NCBI RefSeq assembly: GCF_002994745.2
Contig: NC_037093.1
Coordinates: 67,971,510-68,035,509, forward strand
DNA: 64,000 nt
Reading direction: 5' to 3'
Source of the DNA: Rosa chinensis
Lineage: Eukaryota > Streptophyta > Magnoliopsida > Rosales > Rosaceae
Under the pieces are notes generated by a model. It had not been told where the DNA came from. It searched no databases and saw nothing but the letters and a program-made list of their open reading frames with translations. Below, piece after piece: positions 47,813 to 60,035 of the stretch. The translations under genes and the position numbers were made by a program. How positions within the stretch are numbered: position 1 is the stretch's first letter; each line of letters opens with the position of its first letter.

Positions 47813-50212
47813 ATGGCAGACGAACAAAAACTCTCTAACCCCTACTTCCTCCACCATTCAGATCATCCAGGTTTGGTTTTAATTTCCAAACCACTGAATG
47901 GAGATAATTATCCAACTTGGTTGCGAGCAATGACTATCGCTCTAAATGCCAAGAATAAGTTAGGCTTTGTCAATGGCACTATCAAGCCTCCTTCGGCAGA
48001 AACTCATCCAGATAATTATGATACATGGTCTCGATGCAATGACATGGTCCACTCATGGATTATTAATTCCATTGCTCCAGAGATCTCAGACAGCGTGATT
48101 TACTACACCACTGCACGTGAAGTTTGGGAAGACCTTCGTGAGCGGTTTTCTCAAAGTAATGCGCCTCGTATCTTTGAAATTCAACGAGAAATCGCCTACC
48201 ATCGCCAAGAACAACTTTCAGTTTCTGCTTACTACACCAAGTTGAAGACTTTATGGGATGAATTATCCTCCTACATAGATGCGTCTTCTTGTACCTGTGG
48301 AGCACAGCATGACCGACAAAAGCTTATGCAATTTCTAATGGGTTTGAATGAGTCCTACAGTGCTGCACGAGGACAGATCCTTCTCATGAATCCTCTTCCT
48401 TCAGTTAGACAAGCTTATGGATCTATTTGCCAAGTTGAAAAACAAAGGCATCTCAGTGCGGCACATGCCACAGACTCAAGCACAAGTGCTGCCATGGCTG
48501 TCAGGAACAACCGATCAAATCAATCTGCTCGACCAACACATCGCTCCTCTACCAATGATGGACGACATATTGATCCAGACCAGCGTCGTTTGGGCTCTTC
48601 CAAAGGCCGACCTAAATGCTCTTACTGTGGGGACATGGGACACTTTGTTGAAACTTGCTACAAATTAATTGGATATCCACCTGGTCACCCAAAAGAGAGA
48701 ACAAATCGTTCTATGACTGATGGGAACCGAGGAAGAAATTCAGCAGCCAATCATGTCTCTGAGGGATTAACTAAAGATGACATCAAGTCTATGATATCAG
48801 GTGTTTCAGAGGCGCAACTTCAACAACTCTTGTCCATCCTCAGTGTCAAAGATAACAGTGAAAATTCCCAAGCACATGCAGCAGTGGCTAAGCCAAACAC
48901 CCCACCAGGTTTGTCTAAAATTTCCTCTTGTCGCTGGATCATTGATAGCGGCGCGACGGACCATATGTCTTCATCCTCAAAATTATTTTTACATGGGGGT
49001 AAAAGTTGTTCATTGCCTCCAGTATTGTTACCTAGTGGGGAGAAAGCCCATATTGCTGCCAAAGGATCATTGCCTCTGAATTCTACATATTATTTGCATG
49101 ATGTGCTATGTGTGCCTACATTCAAAGTCGATTTAATGTCCGTTAGTCGACTAACAAGAGGCTTGAGCTGTTCAGTGACATTTTTCCCTTATTGGTGTGT
49201 TTTGCAGGATCTGGTTACGAAGAGGATGATTGGTTTGGGTAGGCAGCGTAATGGCCTATATTACTTGGTGGCACTAGCGACGAAGAAAACCTTAACCGAC
49301 CCTCATTCTACCTCAAACAACCAGCCCGCTTGTCACCTCACCACCTCATCTACCGATCTTTGGCATAGTCGCTTAGGACATGTTTCTCCTTCTCGTTTAA
49401 GTTTCATTGCCAAGAATTTTTTGAATTTTTCTGTTAGTTCTAATAATGCTTGCCCTATATGTCCTTTGGCTAAGCAAAGTCGTTTACCTTTTGGGACTAG
49501 TTCAATTTCATCTAATAAACCGTTTGATCTTATTCATTGTGATATTTGGGGTCGTTATAAACACCCTTCCCTTTCTGGTGCCCATTATTTTCTCACCATC
49601 GTTGATGATTACACGCGCTTTACTTGGATATTTTTGATGAGACACAAAGATGAAACGCAATCACTTTTGAAACATTTTTTTACTTTTGTGTCTACTCAAT
49701 TCTCATCTCGCATTAGAACTTTTCGAAGTGATAATGGAGGGGAATTTCTTTCACTCCAATCTTTCTTCAAAGATCATGGTGTAATTTTTCAACATTCCTG
49801 TGTTTACACGCCTCAACAGAATGGGGTTGTGGAACGCAAACATCGTCACATTTTACAGGTTGCACGTGCCTTGAAATTTCATGCTCAACTCCCTACTCAT
49901 TTTTGGGGTGAGTGTGTACTCTCTGCAGTTCATATCATTAATCGTCTCCCAACTCCTCTTCTCTCTTTTCAAACTCCTTTTGAACGTCTTTATAATACAC
50001 CTCCTTCTTTTTCTCATCTTCGCACCATCGGTTGCTTAGCTTATGCTACTAATCCTCGTGTCACACATAAATTCTCTCCTCGCGCCATTAAATGTGTTTT
50101 TATTGGTTATCCTGCTGGCCAAAAGGCTTATAAATTGTTTGATCTATCTACCCGCAGAATTTTCACCAGTAGAGATGTCGTTTTTCATGAAACATCCTTT
50201 CCTTTGCCGACT
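47813..50212 (+). CDS. copia Gag-protease-integrase polyprotein, truncated
   Basis: Starts [20 protein letters not shown], the Gag start of RE1/Ale-like copia elements, about 107 bp after the primer site. Zinc knuckle [14 protein letters not shown] (CX2CX4HX4C) at about residues 269-282. Protease motif [10 protein letters not shown] at about 375. Pre-integrase zinc segment DLWHSRLGH at about 516. Integrase core with [16 protein letters not shown] and [12 protein letters not shown]. Translation continues to 50311, but residues after about 800 come from a shifted frame across a deletion. The reading frame up to there is intact, so Gag and the particle functions could still be made. Confidence 0.9.
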
Positions 50213-51317
50213 TCACAAGTCATTATATGGTCTGAAGCAGGCATCTCGTCAGTGGTTCGCAAAGTTCTCAGAGGCTATTCGATCTGCTGGTTACATACAA
50301 TCCAGGGCTGACTACTCTTTATTCACCAAGAGACAAGGCAAGTCTTTTACTGCCCTCTTGATATATGTTGATGATATTTTGATTACGGGAAATGATTATG
50401 CAAGTATTGATGCACTCAAGCAATTTCTTCATCGTAATTTCCGTATTAAAGACCTTGGAGACTTAAAATATTTCCTTGGCATTGAGGTTTCTGCTTCGAA
50501 AAATGGGATTTTTATTTCTCAACGAAAATATGCGTTAGAGATTATTAAGGATGCAGGGTTGATGGGCGCTGCTCCTGTTGACACACCTATGGAACGAGGA
50601 CTGAAGTTATCTGACATGAGTGACTTGCTCAAAGATCCGGCTCGTTACAGAAGATTGGTTGGCAGATTAATATACCTTACCGTTTCGAGACCAGACATCA
50701 CTTATTCAGTCCATGTATTAAGCAGATTCATGCATCAACCTCGAAAACTTCATATGGAGGCAGCTTTGCGTGTTGTGCGTTATCTCAAAGGTGCACCTGG
50801 TCAAGGTTTATTTTTCTCTTCACAGAGTGATCTCAGATTGCGTGCTTATTGTGATTCAGATTGGGCAGGGTGCCCCATTACTAGAAGATCAACCACAGGT
50901 TATTGTGTTTTTCTTGGTTCTTCGTTGGTTTCATGGAGATCAAAAAGACAGAAAACAGTCTCGCTTTCTTCAGCTGAAGCGGAGTATCGTGCAATGACAG
51001 GTGCCTGCTGTGAATTAACGTGGCTTCGATACCTACTCAGAGACTTAGGAATATTACATCAAGAACCCGCCTTGCTATTTTGTGATAACAAGGCAGCGCT
51101 ACACATTGCAGCGAATCCAGTTTTTCATGAGCGAACTCGTCATATTGAAATGGACTGCCACTACATCAGGGATAAAATCCAAGATGGTTCTGTTGTTACC
51201 AAGTTTGTCATTTCTGCTCATCAATTGGCGGATGTCCTCACTAAGGCCTTGGGCAAGGAAATATTCCTTCCTATGATTCGCAAGTTGGGAGTTCGAGATA
51301 TCCACTCTCCAACTTGA
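50213..51317 (+). pseudogene. copia reverse transcriptase (N-terminus missing) and RNase H
   Basis: In frame +3 the sequence resumes at [14 protein letters not shown] and includes the catalytic YVDD box ([14 protein letters not shown]), [10 protein letters not shown] and the RNase H core ([31 protein letters not shown]), ending with the TAG/TGA just before the polypurine tract. The fingers region that normally precedes SLYGLKQ, with the LDV-NAFLHG motif and first catalytic aspartate, is absent. The junction at about 50212 joins integrase tail to RT out of frame. The enzyme would be inactive. Confidence 0.85.
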
Positions 51318-51324
51318 GGGGGCG

Positions 51325-51524
51325 TGTTAGGAAAGTAATCAGTTCGTATCTTCTATAATTGGAATGTTGTAATCTGTTTATATTTGTAATCTCGTGTATA
51401 TTCTGTACTCCTTGATTGTAGCTGACTTGTAGGAACAGTTGCCTTGTAGAATAGGTCTCTCCTTGTATAACTATTCAATCGTGATTGAATGAAAGATCAT
51501 TCCAGCCAAACTATCCTCTTTTCA
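51325..51524 (+). repeat. 3' LTR of the young copia element
   Basis: 200 bp with no difference from the 5' LTR that I could find. TTAAT follows. It ends about 470 bp upstream of the dioxygenase ATG, so it may contribute promoter sequence. Confidence 0.95.
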
Positions 51525-51925
51525 TTAATAACCACAACTACAATTGGTGTGTGGTTTTATGGGGTTTCATATATAGCCCTGGTACTTGTAGCTGAATTCT
51601 TTAAGTTCATATATATGTCTCCCTCTATTTGCATGAAATCAAGCTTTATAAATTACTGAATTTCTCTCTGTTTTCATTATTTCAATCAGGATGGTAATAG
51701 AAAGTGAGGAAGAGAAGCTTCATCTTATCCTCTGAAATAAAGATTCGTTATTTGGATGAAGGGGTTAGTAAAGCTGAATATACATGTCTCAAGTTTATTG
51801 AAGGTTGAATTTAAGTTCAATCACGACCTCCAATAAAAAATGAAGGTCAATTAAATTTTTTTTTTTATAAAAGTGGGGCAGTGGCCCCCACACGCCTCAA
51901 TGTGCGTCCGCCCCCGGTTTCTCCC

Positions 51926-51935
51926 TATATATGAG
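51926..51935 (+). promoter_or_regulatory. TATA box of the dioxygenase gene
   Basis: ccctatatatgag about 65 bp upstream of the ATG, leaving roughly 30 bp to a probable start near 51955-51960 and a short leader (cttgttcttggttaacaatctaaacaccaaaac). Confidence 0.6.
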
Positions 51936-51996
51936 GCAGCTACACTCATCTTCAACTTGCAAACTTGTTCTTGGTTAACAATCTAAACACCAAAAC

Positions 51997-53431
51997 ATGG
52001 CAGCAGTTGTGGATTGTGATCAGCGTGAGAAGGAGCTGAAAGAATTCGACGAAAGCAAAGCTGGCGTCAAAGGACTTGCAGACGCTGGGGTGACCAAGCT
52101 CCCAAGCATGTTCGTACACCCTCCTGAGAATCTACTTAACTCGTCATTCCCACAAGATGATGAGCAATATCAGAAATTTCGCAACCTTCAACTTCCGGTG
52201 ATTGATCTCAGCGGTTTTGATAACTTCGAGAGGCGAAAAGTAATCATCACAGACATAAACAAAGCAGCTGAGTCATGGGGCTTCTTTCAGTTGGTGAACC
52301 ATGGAATTCCGCTTGGTCTTATGGAGGGGATCCAGAAAAGTATCCGAGGGTTCCATGAGCTACCCCAGAAGGAGAAGGTGAAGTGGTACTCGAGCGATTT
52401 TACGCAGAAGGTCAGGTTCTTCAGCAATTTTAATTTGAAGGTGTCGACGCCAGCTGCCTGGAGGGATACCTTGTCATGCAAGGTCCTGGAAGACCCAGAA
52501 AGCTTTGAAGCAATACCGCAAGTGTGCAGGTGATGTTGCGCTACTATATTCACTAAATTTGTTTACTCGATCGAGCATTACGTTTATTTATTTCTAATAA
52601 ATAAGACATTGACATCATTTTGCAGACGAGAAGTAAGTGAGTATATAAAACACATCGATGGAGTGCAAGAGAAGTTATCCGAGCTATTTTCGGAAGCTTT
52701 AGGTCTTAGTAGTGACTATCTTGCAAGCATAGGGTGCTTCAAATCGAGGTCATTGGAGTGCCACTATCACCCGATTTGCCCTGAACCCCATTTGACTATG
52801 GGTGGAGTCAAGCATTCAGACCTCCCCTTTCTCACCTTGCTCCTTCAAGACGGTGTTGGCGGCCTACAAGTTCTTCATCAAAATGTTTGGATTGATGTTC
52901 CCCCCATGAAGGGAGCTTTGATAGCAAATATTGGTGACATGATGCAGGTGGTGTAGCAGTGTTTGCTTAATGTAATTTTTATCATATATTGCTACTCGAT
53001 CCTAATATAGGGTCATAGCTAGACATGCTTTTGATAATCATGTCCACATGATTAACTTGCAACAAGTTGCTGCATGCTCATTAAGTCCTTATGGTACGTT
53101 ATAGCTAGCTTTTCATTTTGCAGAGTACTATAAATTTAGTCCCACCATTAGGATCATATATTCTGATTTTGATGCGGTACATGTAGCGCTGTTCTTATTT
53201 ATTTTGCTTTGATTTGTGCAGGTTATTACAAATGGCAAGTTCAAAAGCGTGGAGCATAGAGTTTTGATGAAACCAACTGTAGAGCCTCGTATCTCAATTG
53301 CATGTTTTTTAAATACGGATGACCTCCAAAAATCATACGGGCCGATAAAAGAGCTTATATCGGAAAACAATCCACCGATTTATAGCGAAGTCAAATTCGA
53401 AGAACAGATAAAAAAATTATATAATTTATAA
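51997..53431 (+). CDS. 2-oxoglutarate/Fe(II) dioxygenase, ACC-oxidase-homolog type
   Basis: Three exons, 51997-52529, 52626-52947 and 53222-53431, phases joining to 354 residues (family usually 350-370). N-terminus has the group signature ELKEFDESKAGVKGLADAGV and FVHPPENL. N-terminal DIOX segment LPVIDLSGF and WGFFQLVNHGIP. The jelly-roll core has iron ligands H241 and D243 (KHSD) and H297 (VEHRV), and the 2OG-binding RxS at 308-310 (EPRISIACF). All catalytic residues are present, so it is probably active. Members oxidise small molecules, including specialised metabolites. The substrate cannot be read from sequence, and despite the name these proteins do not normally make ethylene. A young copia LTR lies upstream. 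Flanked by the two copies of the HDA2 duplication. Confidence 0.93.
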
Positions 53432-53580
53432 ATGACATGAAAGGGCAATGGTGAACTTTGCATTCCATTAGGTTAGAGTACTGTACTGAATCCATGTTGG
53501 TGTACGAAAATTATGTCGAAACTTGAAAGTTATATATGGATGTATGATTATGCTGTCATACTTATTTTAATGAGACAAGC

Positions 53581-53967
53581 TAGTGTACTGGTGGGTATGA
53601 GATACCCTCATTTACAACTATTTGAACAAAAATTTACAAGTATTTGAACCAAAATTACAACACTGAGAACAAAAGTTACCATATTCATTTACACTATTTA
53701 CATATAGTTAAACAAAAATTACAATATTGACAATGAATTTGTGCAAAAGCTTGTAAAAATGTCGTAAGAGGTGTAATTACCATTATTAGAACTAAGATTA
53801 CAACATTGACAACGAATTTGTTCAAAAACTTGTAAAATGTCGTAAGATGTGTAATTACCATTATTAAAACTAAGATTACACAAAGTATGACTCAAATTAC
53901 AACTTTGACAACAAAATTTATTCTCACTTTTGTAAATGTGGGTATGAGATACCCACCACTGCACTAG
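53581..53967. mobile_element. MITE-like element with terminal inverted repeats
   Basis: Left edge TAGTGTACTGGTGGGTATGA and right edge (reverse complement) TAGTGCAGTGGTGGGTATCT are inverted copies over about 27 bp. The interior contains two ~80-bp tandem units (gaatttgtgcaaaagcttgt and gaatttgttcaaaaacttgt, each followed by tgtcgtaag). No clear target duplication. It begins about 150 bp after the dioxygenase stop and may overlap its 3' UTR. Confidence 0.6.
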
Positions 53968-53969
53968 AA

Positions 53970-54590
53970 TTTCCCATGTTTAATTTTCAATTCTTGTGTA
54001 ATAGTGGAACTCTCTTTTTCTAAAGTTGGGTGTATGATCTGTTGAATCTTTCATTCACCAGAATAATAATAGTTGAGATCTTCTATTTGTGTACTAAATT
54101 TGGGTATCAAGTGAGGAATGTATGTGCTTGTATCCTAAACACAAAAACATTAAGCTTAATTAAATATAAGAACTGAATGTATGCGGACGAATTCAACTGT
54201 TATGATGTTGTTTATGCATGTTTCCGACTATCTTGAAGATCCTGAGTTCTATTATGGAGGGCCTGGCCATCATCCTAAGTGCCCTCAATCACTACTTAAG
54301 CTAGCTGGTTATCTAGGTAGGACTTGTGCTTGATTTAGACCACTAGAGTGGCACCACTAGCACTAGGGTTAACAATGTTTTCTTTTTTCAATCATAATTT
54401 TTGTTTCGCAGTTCAAATTTGAATCCGTTATTCTCAAACATTGTTCACTATTAAAGTATTATAATTTGACTCTATTGTAGCTGAAATTTTTTGGTATCCA
54501 GGATTACGAATTTAAAGTTTATGATGGTTTTTAACCTGACAATCACTTAAAAGGTGAATGAATCGATATTCAACTTTAGACAATGAATTT
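53970..54590. other. intergenic DNA, no supported gene
   Basis: AT-rich. A short coding-looking stretch near 54220-54330 (EDPEFYYGGPGHHPKCP) is not recognised. No RNA gene or transposon edge seen. Confidence 0.45.
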
Positions 54591-55047
54591 ATATGAATAT
54601 TAGAATATTAGAATATATATACCACCTAGAAGATCTTCCTTTGTTGCTTCCTTTGGCTCTACAATCCAATTTTTCCACAACATCATCCTTGGACAGGATC
54701 ATAGGAATCTACATATCCGACCCCATTTAGCCGAATCGAACGGGTGCCTGTATCATCGAAGTCACTATCAATTCCACTCAAAAAATTCAATTCAAACAAA
54801 AATAGAAGAAGATTAAATTACGATCACTTACAGTTTCTCAATGTTGAGAAATGCGATATCATACGTCGAAAAGTAAATCAACGGCACCTGATCGGCGAAA
54901 TTTCTCAGATTTCCAAACGTAAAATTGAAAGCACTGACGAATTTAGATACTGGTTTTACCTTGGAGCTTGGGACGTTGAGGTAGAGCTTGCTGGAGAGAA
55001 TACGGCTGCGCCTGAGAGATTCGGCGTCGTTTTCCAGTGGAGCAGCA

Positions 55048-55498
55048 TGTTGGGTGTGTGGATCCGATTCCACATAGGATAAGGATTTGTTAATCCTTGA
55101 TCAAAGAGGAGTTTTGATTGTTTCCTACCTGCTTACATAATCCTACTTGGTAATGGTTTCTATGTCTATTGGGAATAGGTTTCCAATGTCTTATAGGGTC
55201 TAGTTAGATATCTATAAATAAGGGCATAGGTTGTAGTAGTAGATCAAGACTTTGAAGCATTAAACAGAGAGAGCAAGTGAGGTCTTGAGAGTTGGTGATA
55301 ACTTCTTGTGAGAGATTATTGTATTCTTGTTCGTGTATTCTTCTTCTTCTATAGTGAAACCCAAGCTGCCCGGGGACGTAGGCAAAGTTCTTTGCTGAAC
55401 CTCGTTAACAAGTTCGTGTTTGTTTTCTCGATCGTTTATCTATATTATTTTGCACTTGTCTGCTTCCGCAAGAGGAATTTTAGGTCAAATTCCTAACA
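55048..55498 (+). repeat. 5' LTR of the Tork-type element
   Basis: TGTTGGGTGTGTGG to CAAATTCCTAACA. A probable TATA region is atctataaataagggc (55210-55225). Confidence 0.93.
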
Positions 55499-55534
55499 AA
55501 GTGGTATCATAGCTTAGGCTCTAGAGTGGAAACA

Positions 55535-58500
55535 ATGAGCATAGAAGACGTTGAGAAGAGGGTCGATAAGTTCGACGGTAATGACTTTAGCCTATGGAGG
55601 TCACAAATTGAGGACTACTTGAATATGAAGAAACTTGCTAAGACTTTAGAGGGCAAGCTCCCAAAAGATATGAAGGAGGAAGAATTTGTCGAGATGGATA
55701 GGATGGCCCTTGGATCCGTTCGACTATCGCTTTAGAATGATGTACGGCGATTTGTTATCAAGGAGACTACGTTGAAGGGGATGATGGATAGTTTGTCCAA
55801 CATGTATGAGAAGCCAAATGCCGTTCAACAGTTGTACTTGATGAGGCGGTTGTTCACTTTGAAGATGGGTAAGGGTATATCTATTCGCCAGCAAGTTGGG
55901 ATAGTTGGTGATATTATCGAGCAACTAGCATCGGTGGATGTGAAATTCGACGAACACATCAAAGCTTTGGTGTTGTTGACTTCCATGCCTTCGGATTGGG
56001 ATGTGACTGTGAACTCGATTTGTAGTGGAGCTGGGACTATGAAGAAGCTGAAGTTTAATGATGTGCGTGACATTCTTCTGAATGAAGAGACGCGAAGACA
56101 AAATAACCTTGAAGATCCTTCAAGTTCTGCACTCTCTATAGAAAATAGAGGTAGAACGTTCAACAAGAACTCAAACAACAATCGTGGAAGGTCCAAGTCT
56201 AGGGCACCTGGAAAAGGCCGAAGCGTGTCCAAGTCAGGAAAGTGGTCCGATGGGTGTTGGCATTGTGGGAAATCTGGACATGTCAAGAGAGACTGTAACC
56301 AGTGGAAGGAGACAATGAAGATGGCAAACACAACTGAGTGTGATTCGGATGCACTTGTACTAAGCGTTACTGAAGCACCATTGGAGTCATGGATCTTAGA
56401 CTCTGGAGCGTCATTTCACTCAACTTCACAACAAGAGCTCATGGTGAATTACCGACGTGGTAATTTTGGCAAAGTGTTTCTTGCTGATGGTGGAGCCTTG
56501 GAGATTGTGGGAAGGGGTGATGTGAAGATTTTGCTGACAAATGGTGGAACATGGACCTTGACCAATGTTAGACACATACCGCGGTTGAAGAGGAATTTGA
56601 TCTCTATTGGTCAGTTGGATGATGAAGGATGTCGCACTACCTTTGAGAAAGGTATGTGGAAGGTGTGTAAAGGAGCTATGGTGTTAGCTCGTGGAATCAA
56701 GACAGGAACACTTTATACGACCTTGAATATTGTTGCTATTGTTGAGAACAATGAAGGCACTACGATCGTTGAGAAAAATGAAGATGCATACTTATGGCAT
56801 CGTAGACTTGGGCACATCAGTGAGAAAGGTATGGGTGTACTTCAGTCGAAGGGTAAACTACATGATGTGGACTCAGTGAAGATTGGGCTTTGTGAAGACT
56901 GCATATTTGGGAAGCAAAAGGTTGTTAGTTTCTCAAAGGGTGGCAAGGCACCAAAAGATACAAAACTAGAGTTGGTTCATACTGACGTGTGGGGACCTGC
57001 ACCGGAGTTTTCGTTAGGTGGCTCAAAGTACTATGTGACTTATATTGATGACTCCACAAGGAAAGTATGGGTTTATTTCTTGAAAAATAAATGGGAAGTA
57101 TTTGATACTTTCAAGAAGTGGAAGGCGATCGTAGAGAATGAGACCTGGTCGAAGATCAAATGTCTGACGTCGGATAATGGAGGTGAATACTGTGGTAATG
57201 ATTTCAAAGAGTATTGTGCACAGAATGGGATTAGGATGGAGAAGACAATTCCCGGAACTCCACAACAGAATGGAGTGGCTGAACGCATGAATAGGACTCT
57301 GAATGAGCACGCAAGGAGTATGAGAATACACGCAGGATTGCTAGACATGTTTTGGGCTGATGCGGTTAGTACTGCTACTTATTTAATTAACCGTGGACCA
57401 TCAGTACCATTGAATCATCTCCTACCTGAGGAAAAATGGAGTGGAAAAGAGATAGGCCTATCGCATTTAAAAGTGTTTGGTTGCGTGGCATATATTCACA
57501 TTGAGTCCAGTGCGAGAAGCAAGTTGGATCCCAAGTCTCAAAAGTGCATATTCATAGTCTATGGCAGTGACAAGCTTGGCTATAGGTTTTGGGATATGCA
57601 GAATAAGAAAGTTGTAAGGAGTAGGAATGTCATCTTTAATGAAGAGGTGATGTACAAGAATAGGCAAGCAGCAGAGCCTAAAAGTCCTGTTAGAAAAGAT
57701 CGGCAGTTTGCAAGGTTGGAAGAATTGTCCAATGAAGATGTGTCTAAGGGAAATCATGGAGAGGAACGACAACAACAAGAAGCTCATGAGGTCGCACAAC
57801 CTGAAGAACAAGTTCCTAGTGATGAGCTAGTGACACCTCCTTTTGTGCCAAGAGTATCGTCAAGAAATACTAAAGGAATACCAGCTTATAGATACTCGCC
57901 TTGTGCTAACTATTTGCTGTTAACTGACTGTGGTGAACCCCTGAGTTATGATGAGGCAATGCAACATAAAGATTCTGCTAAGTGGAAGGGTGCCATGCAA
58001 GATGAGATGGACTCTCTCATGTCCAACAATACTTGGGAGTTAGCTAAGTTACCAACAGGTAAGAAAGCATTGCATAACAAGTGGATTTACAAAATTAAGC
58101 AAGAGTTGATGGGAGCAAACGTTACAAGGCAAGGTTGGTTGTGAAAAGTTTTCAGCAAAGGGAGGGAATTGATTTTGATGAGATCTTTTCGCCGGTTGTG
58201 AAACATACCACAATCCGGGTGGTGCTTGGTTTAGTGGAAGCTGAAGGTCTGTATTTGGAGCAGCTAGACGTCAAGACTGCTTTTCTTCACGGTGATTTGA
58301 AGGAGGTCATATACATGAAGCAACCACAAGGTTTTATAGCACCTGGTAAGGAGGACTTGGTATGCAAACTGCAAAAGAGCCTTTATGGCTTGAAACAAGC
58401 CCCAAGACAGTGGTATAAGAAGTTTGATGCTTTCATGTGTAGGAGTGGCTACACAAGATGTCAATCAGATCACTGTTGTTACTTCAAGAGGTTTGACAAA

Positions 58501-59470
58501 TCTTATATCATTCTTTTACTGTATGTGGATGATATGTTGATAGTTGGGGAAGACTTCAATGAGATTGAGAAGTTGAAGAGAGAGATGTCAAACCAATTCG
58601 CGATGATGGATTTGGGTGAGGCGAAGAAAATCTTAGGTATAAAGATTATCCATGATAAAGTGGCTGGTACTCTGAAGCTTTCACAAGCGGAGTATGTTGA
58701 GAAGGTGCTTAAGCGATTCAATATGGATGAATCAAAGGCTGTAGGAACACCGTTGGCGGCTCACTTTAAATTGTCCAAGGAACAATCACCCAAGAGCGAA
58801 AAAGAGAAAGAATATATGAAGAATGTACCTTATGCATCGGCAGTTGGATGCTTAATGTATGCTATGGTGTGTACTAGACCCGATATTGCTCATGCAGTTG
58901 GAGTTGTGAGTAGGTACACGAGTAATCCAGGAAAGCAACATTGGGAGGCTGTGAAGTGGATCATGAGGTATCTTCGGGGTACTACTGATATGTCTCTTTG
59001 TTTCAAGAGAGGTAGTGCTGAACTACAAGGATATGTTGATGCAGACTTGGCAGGAGATCATGATACTTGTTGGAGTACTACTGGTTATGTGTATACTGTG
59101 GGTGGTGCTGCCATATCTTGGGTCTCAAATTTGCAAGGGCAAGTGGCCCTGTCTACAACGGAGTCCGAGTATGTAGCAGTCTCAGAGGCTGGTAAGAAGA
59201 TGGTGTGGCTAAAGGGTCTGTTGGAGGAATTGGGTAAAAGGAAAGAGAATTGTGCATTGCACGGTGATAGTCAAAGTGCAATTCACTTGGCAAAGAACCC
59301 TGCTTTTCATTCAAGGACTAAACACATTCCTATGAAGTATCACTACATATGAGAACTCGTGGAAACTGAAGTGCTGCAATTGTTGAAGATTCAAGGAAGT
59401 GAGAATCTTGCTGATATGTTGACTAAGTCCGTGTCAATAAGTAAACTGAAGCTGTGCTTGGCTTCAATTG
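55535..59470 (+). pseudogene. copia gag-pol polyprotein with three lesions
   Basis: Starts MSIEDVEKRVDKFDGNDFS. Order of domains: Gag, zinc knuckle CWHCGKSGHVKRDC (about 56258-56300), protease WILDSGASFHS (about 56390), pre-integrase WHRRLGH, integrase with THTDVW-like, TSDNGGEY and TPQQNGVAERMN, then RT with LDVKTAFLHGDL and LLYVDDMLIVG, and RNase H (VDADLAGDHD, LSTTESEYVAV). Lesions: TAG at 55733-55735 in Gag, a frameshift between 58100 and 58140 just before RT, and TGA at 59350-59352 near the C-terminus. RT and RNase H motifs are otherwise intact. Non-functional as it stands. The annotation starts at the first ATG (55535); the frame is open a few codons upstream. Confidence 0.9.
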
Positions 59471-59584
59471 GTCTCCAAGTTTGAAGAAGGAGATGTTGGC
59501 TGTGATAATGGGTTTTGTGTTGGCTATGATTGAAGAGTATTGAAGAATGTTAGCTACTAGCGTAATCGGCTCCAAGTGGAAGAT

Positions 59585-60035
59585 TGTTGGGTGTGTGGAT
59601 CCGATTCCACATAGGATAAGGATTTGTTAATCCTTGATCAAAGAGGAGTTTTGATTGTTTCCTACCTGCTTACATAATCCTACTTGGTAATGGTTTCTAT
59701 GTCTATTGGGAATAGGTTTCCAATGTCTTATAGGGTCTAGTTAGATATCTATAAAAAAGGGCATAGGTTGTAGTAGTAGATCAAGTCTTTGAAGCATTAA
59801 ACAGAGAGAACAAGTGAGGTCTTGAGAGTTGGTGATAACTTCTTATGAGAGATTCTTGTATTCTTGTTCGTGTATTCTTCTTCTTCTATAGTGAAACCCA
59901 AGCAGCTCGGGGACGTAGGCAAAGTTCTTTGTTGAACCTCGTTAACAAGTTCGTGTTTGTTTTCTCGATCGTTTATCTATATTGTTTTGCACTTGTCTGC
60001 TTCCGCAAGAGGAATTTTAGGTCAAATTCCTAACA
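59585..60035 (+). repeat. 3' LTR of the Tork-type element
   Basis: 451 bp; preceded by a purine stretch AAGTGGAAGAT. Differs from the 5' LTR at nine sites by my count. CAGCA follows. Confidence 0.93.

Larger units (their letters stand above)
47506..51524 (+). mobile_element. young copia retrotransposon with a deletion in RT
   Basis: LTRs 47506-47705 and 51325-51524 (200 bp each) appear identical. TTAAT duplications at 47501-47505 and 51525-51529. Primer site TGGTATCAGAGC at 47706 and polypurine tract TTGAGGGGGCG before the 3' LTR. Gag, protease and integrase are open in one frame (47813-50311); the rest of pol continues in another frame after a deletion. Total 4.0 kb, against about 4.8-5 kb for an intact relative. 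Confidence 0.95.
55048..60035 (+). mobile_element. Tork/Tnt1-type copia retrotransposon, full structure, broken ORF
   Basis: LTRs 55048-55498 and 59585-60035 (451 bp each; I count nine differences, about 2%). CAGCA duplications at 55043-55047 and 60036-60040. Primer site GTGGTATCATAGC at 55501. A single gag-pol frame of the Tnt1 type fills the interior but has an early stop, a frameshift and a late stop. Inserted in exon 1 of the truncated HDA2 copy. Confidence 0.95.
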
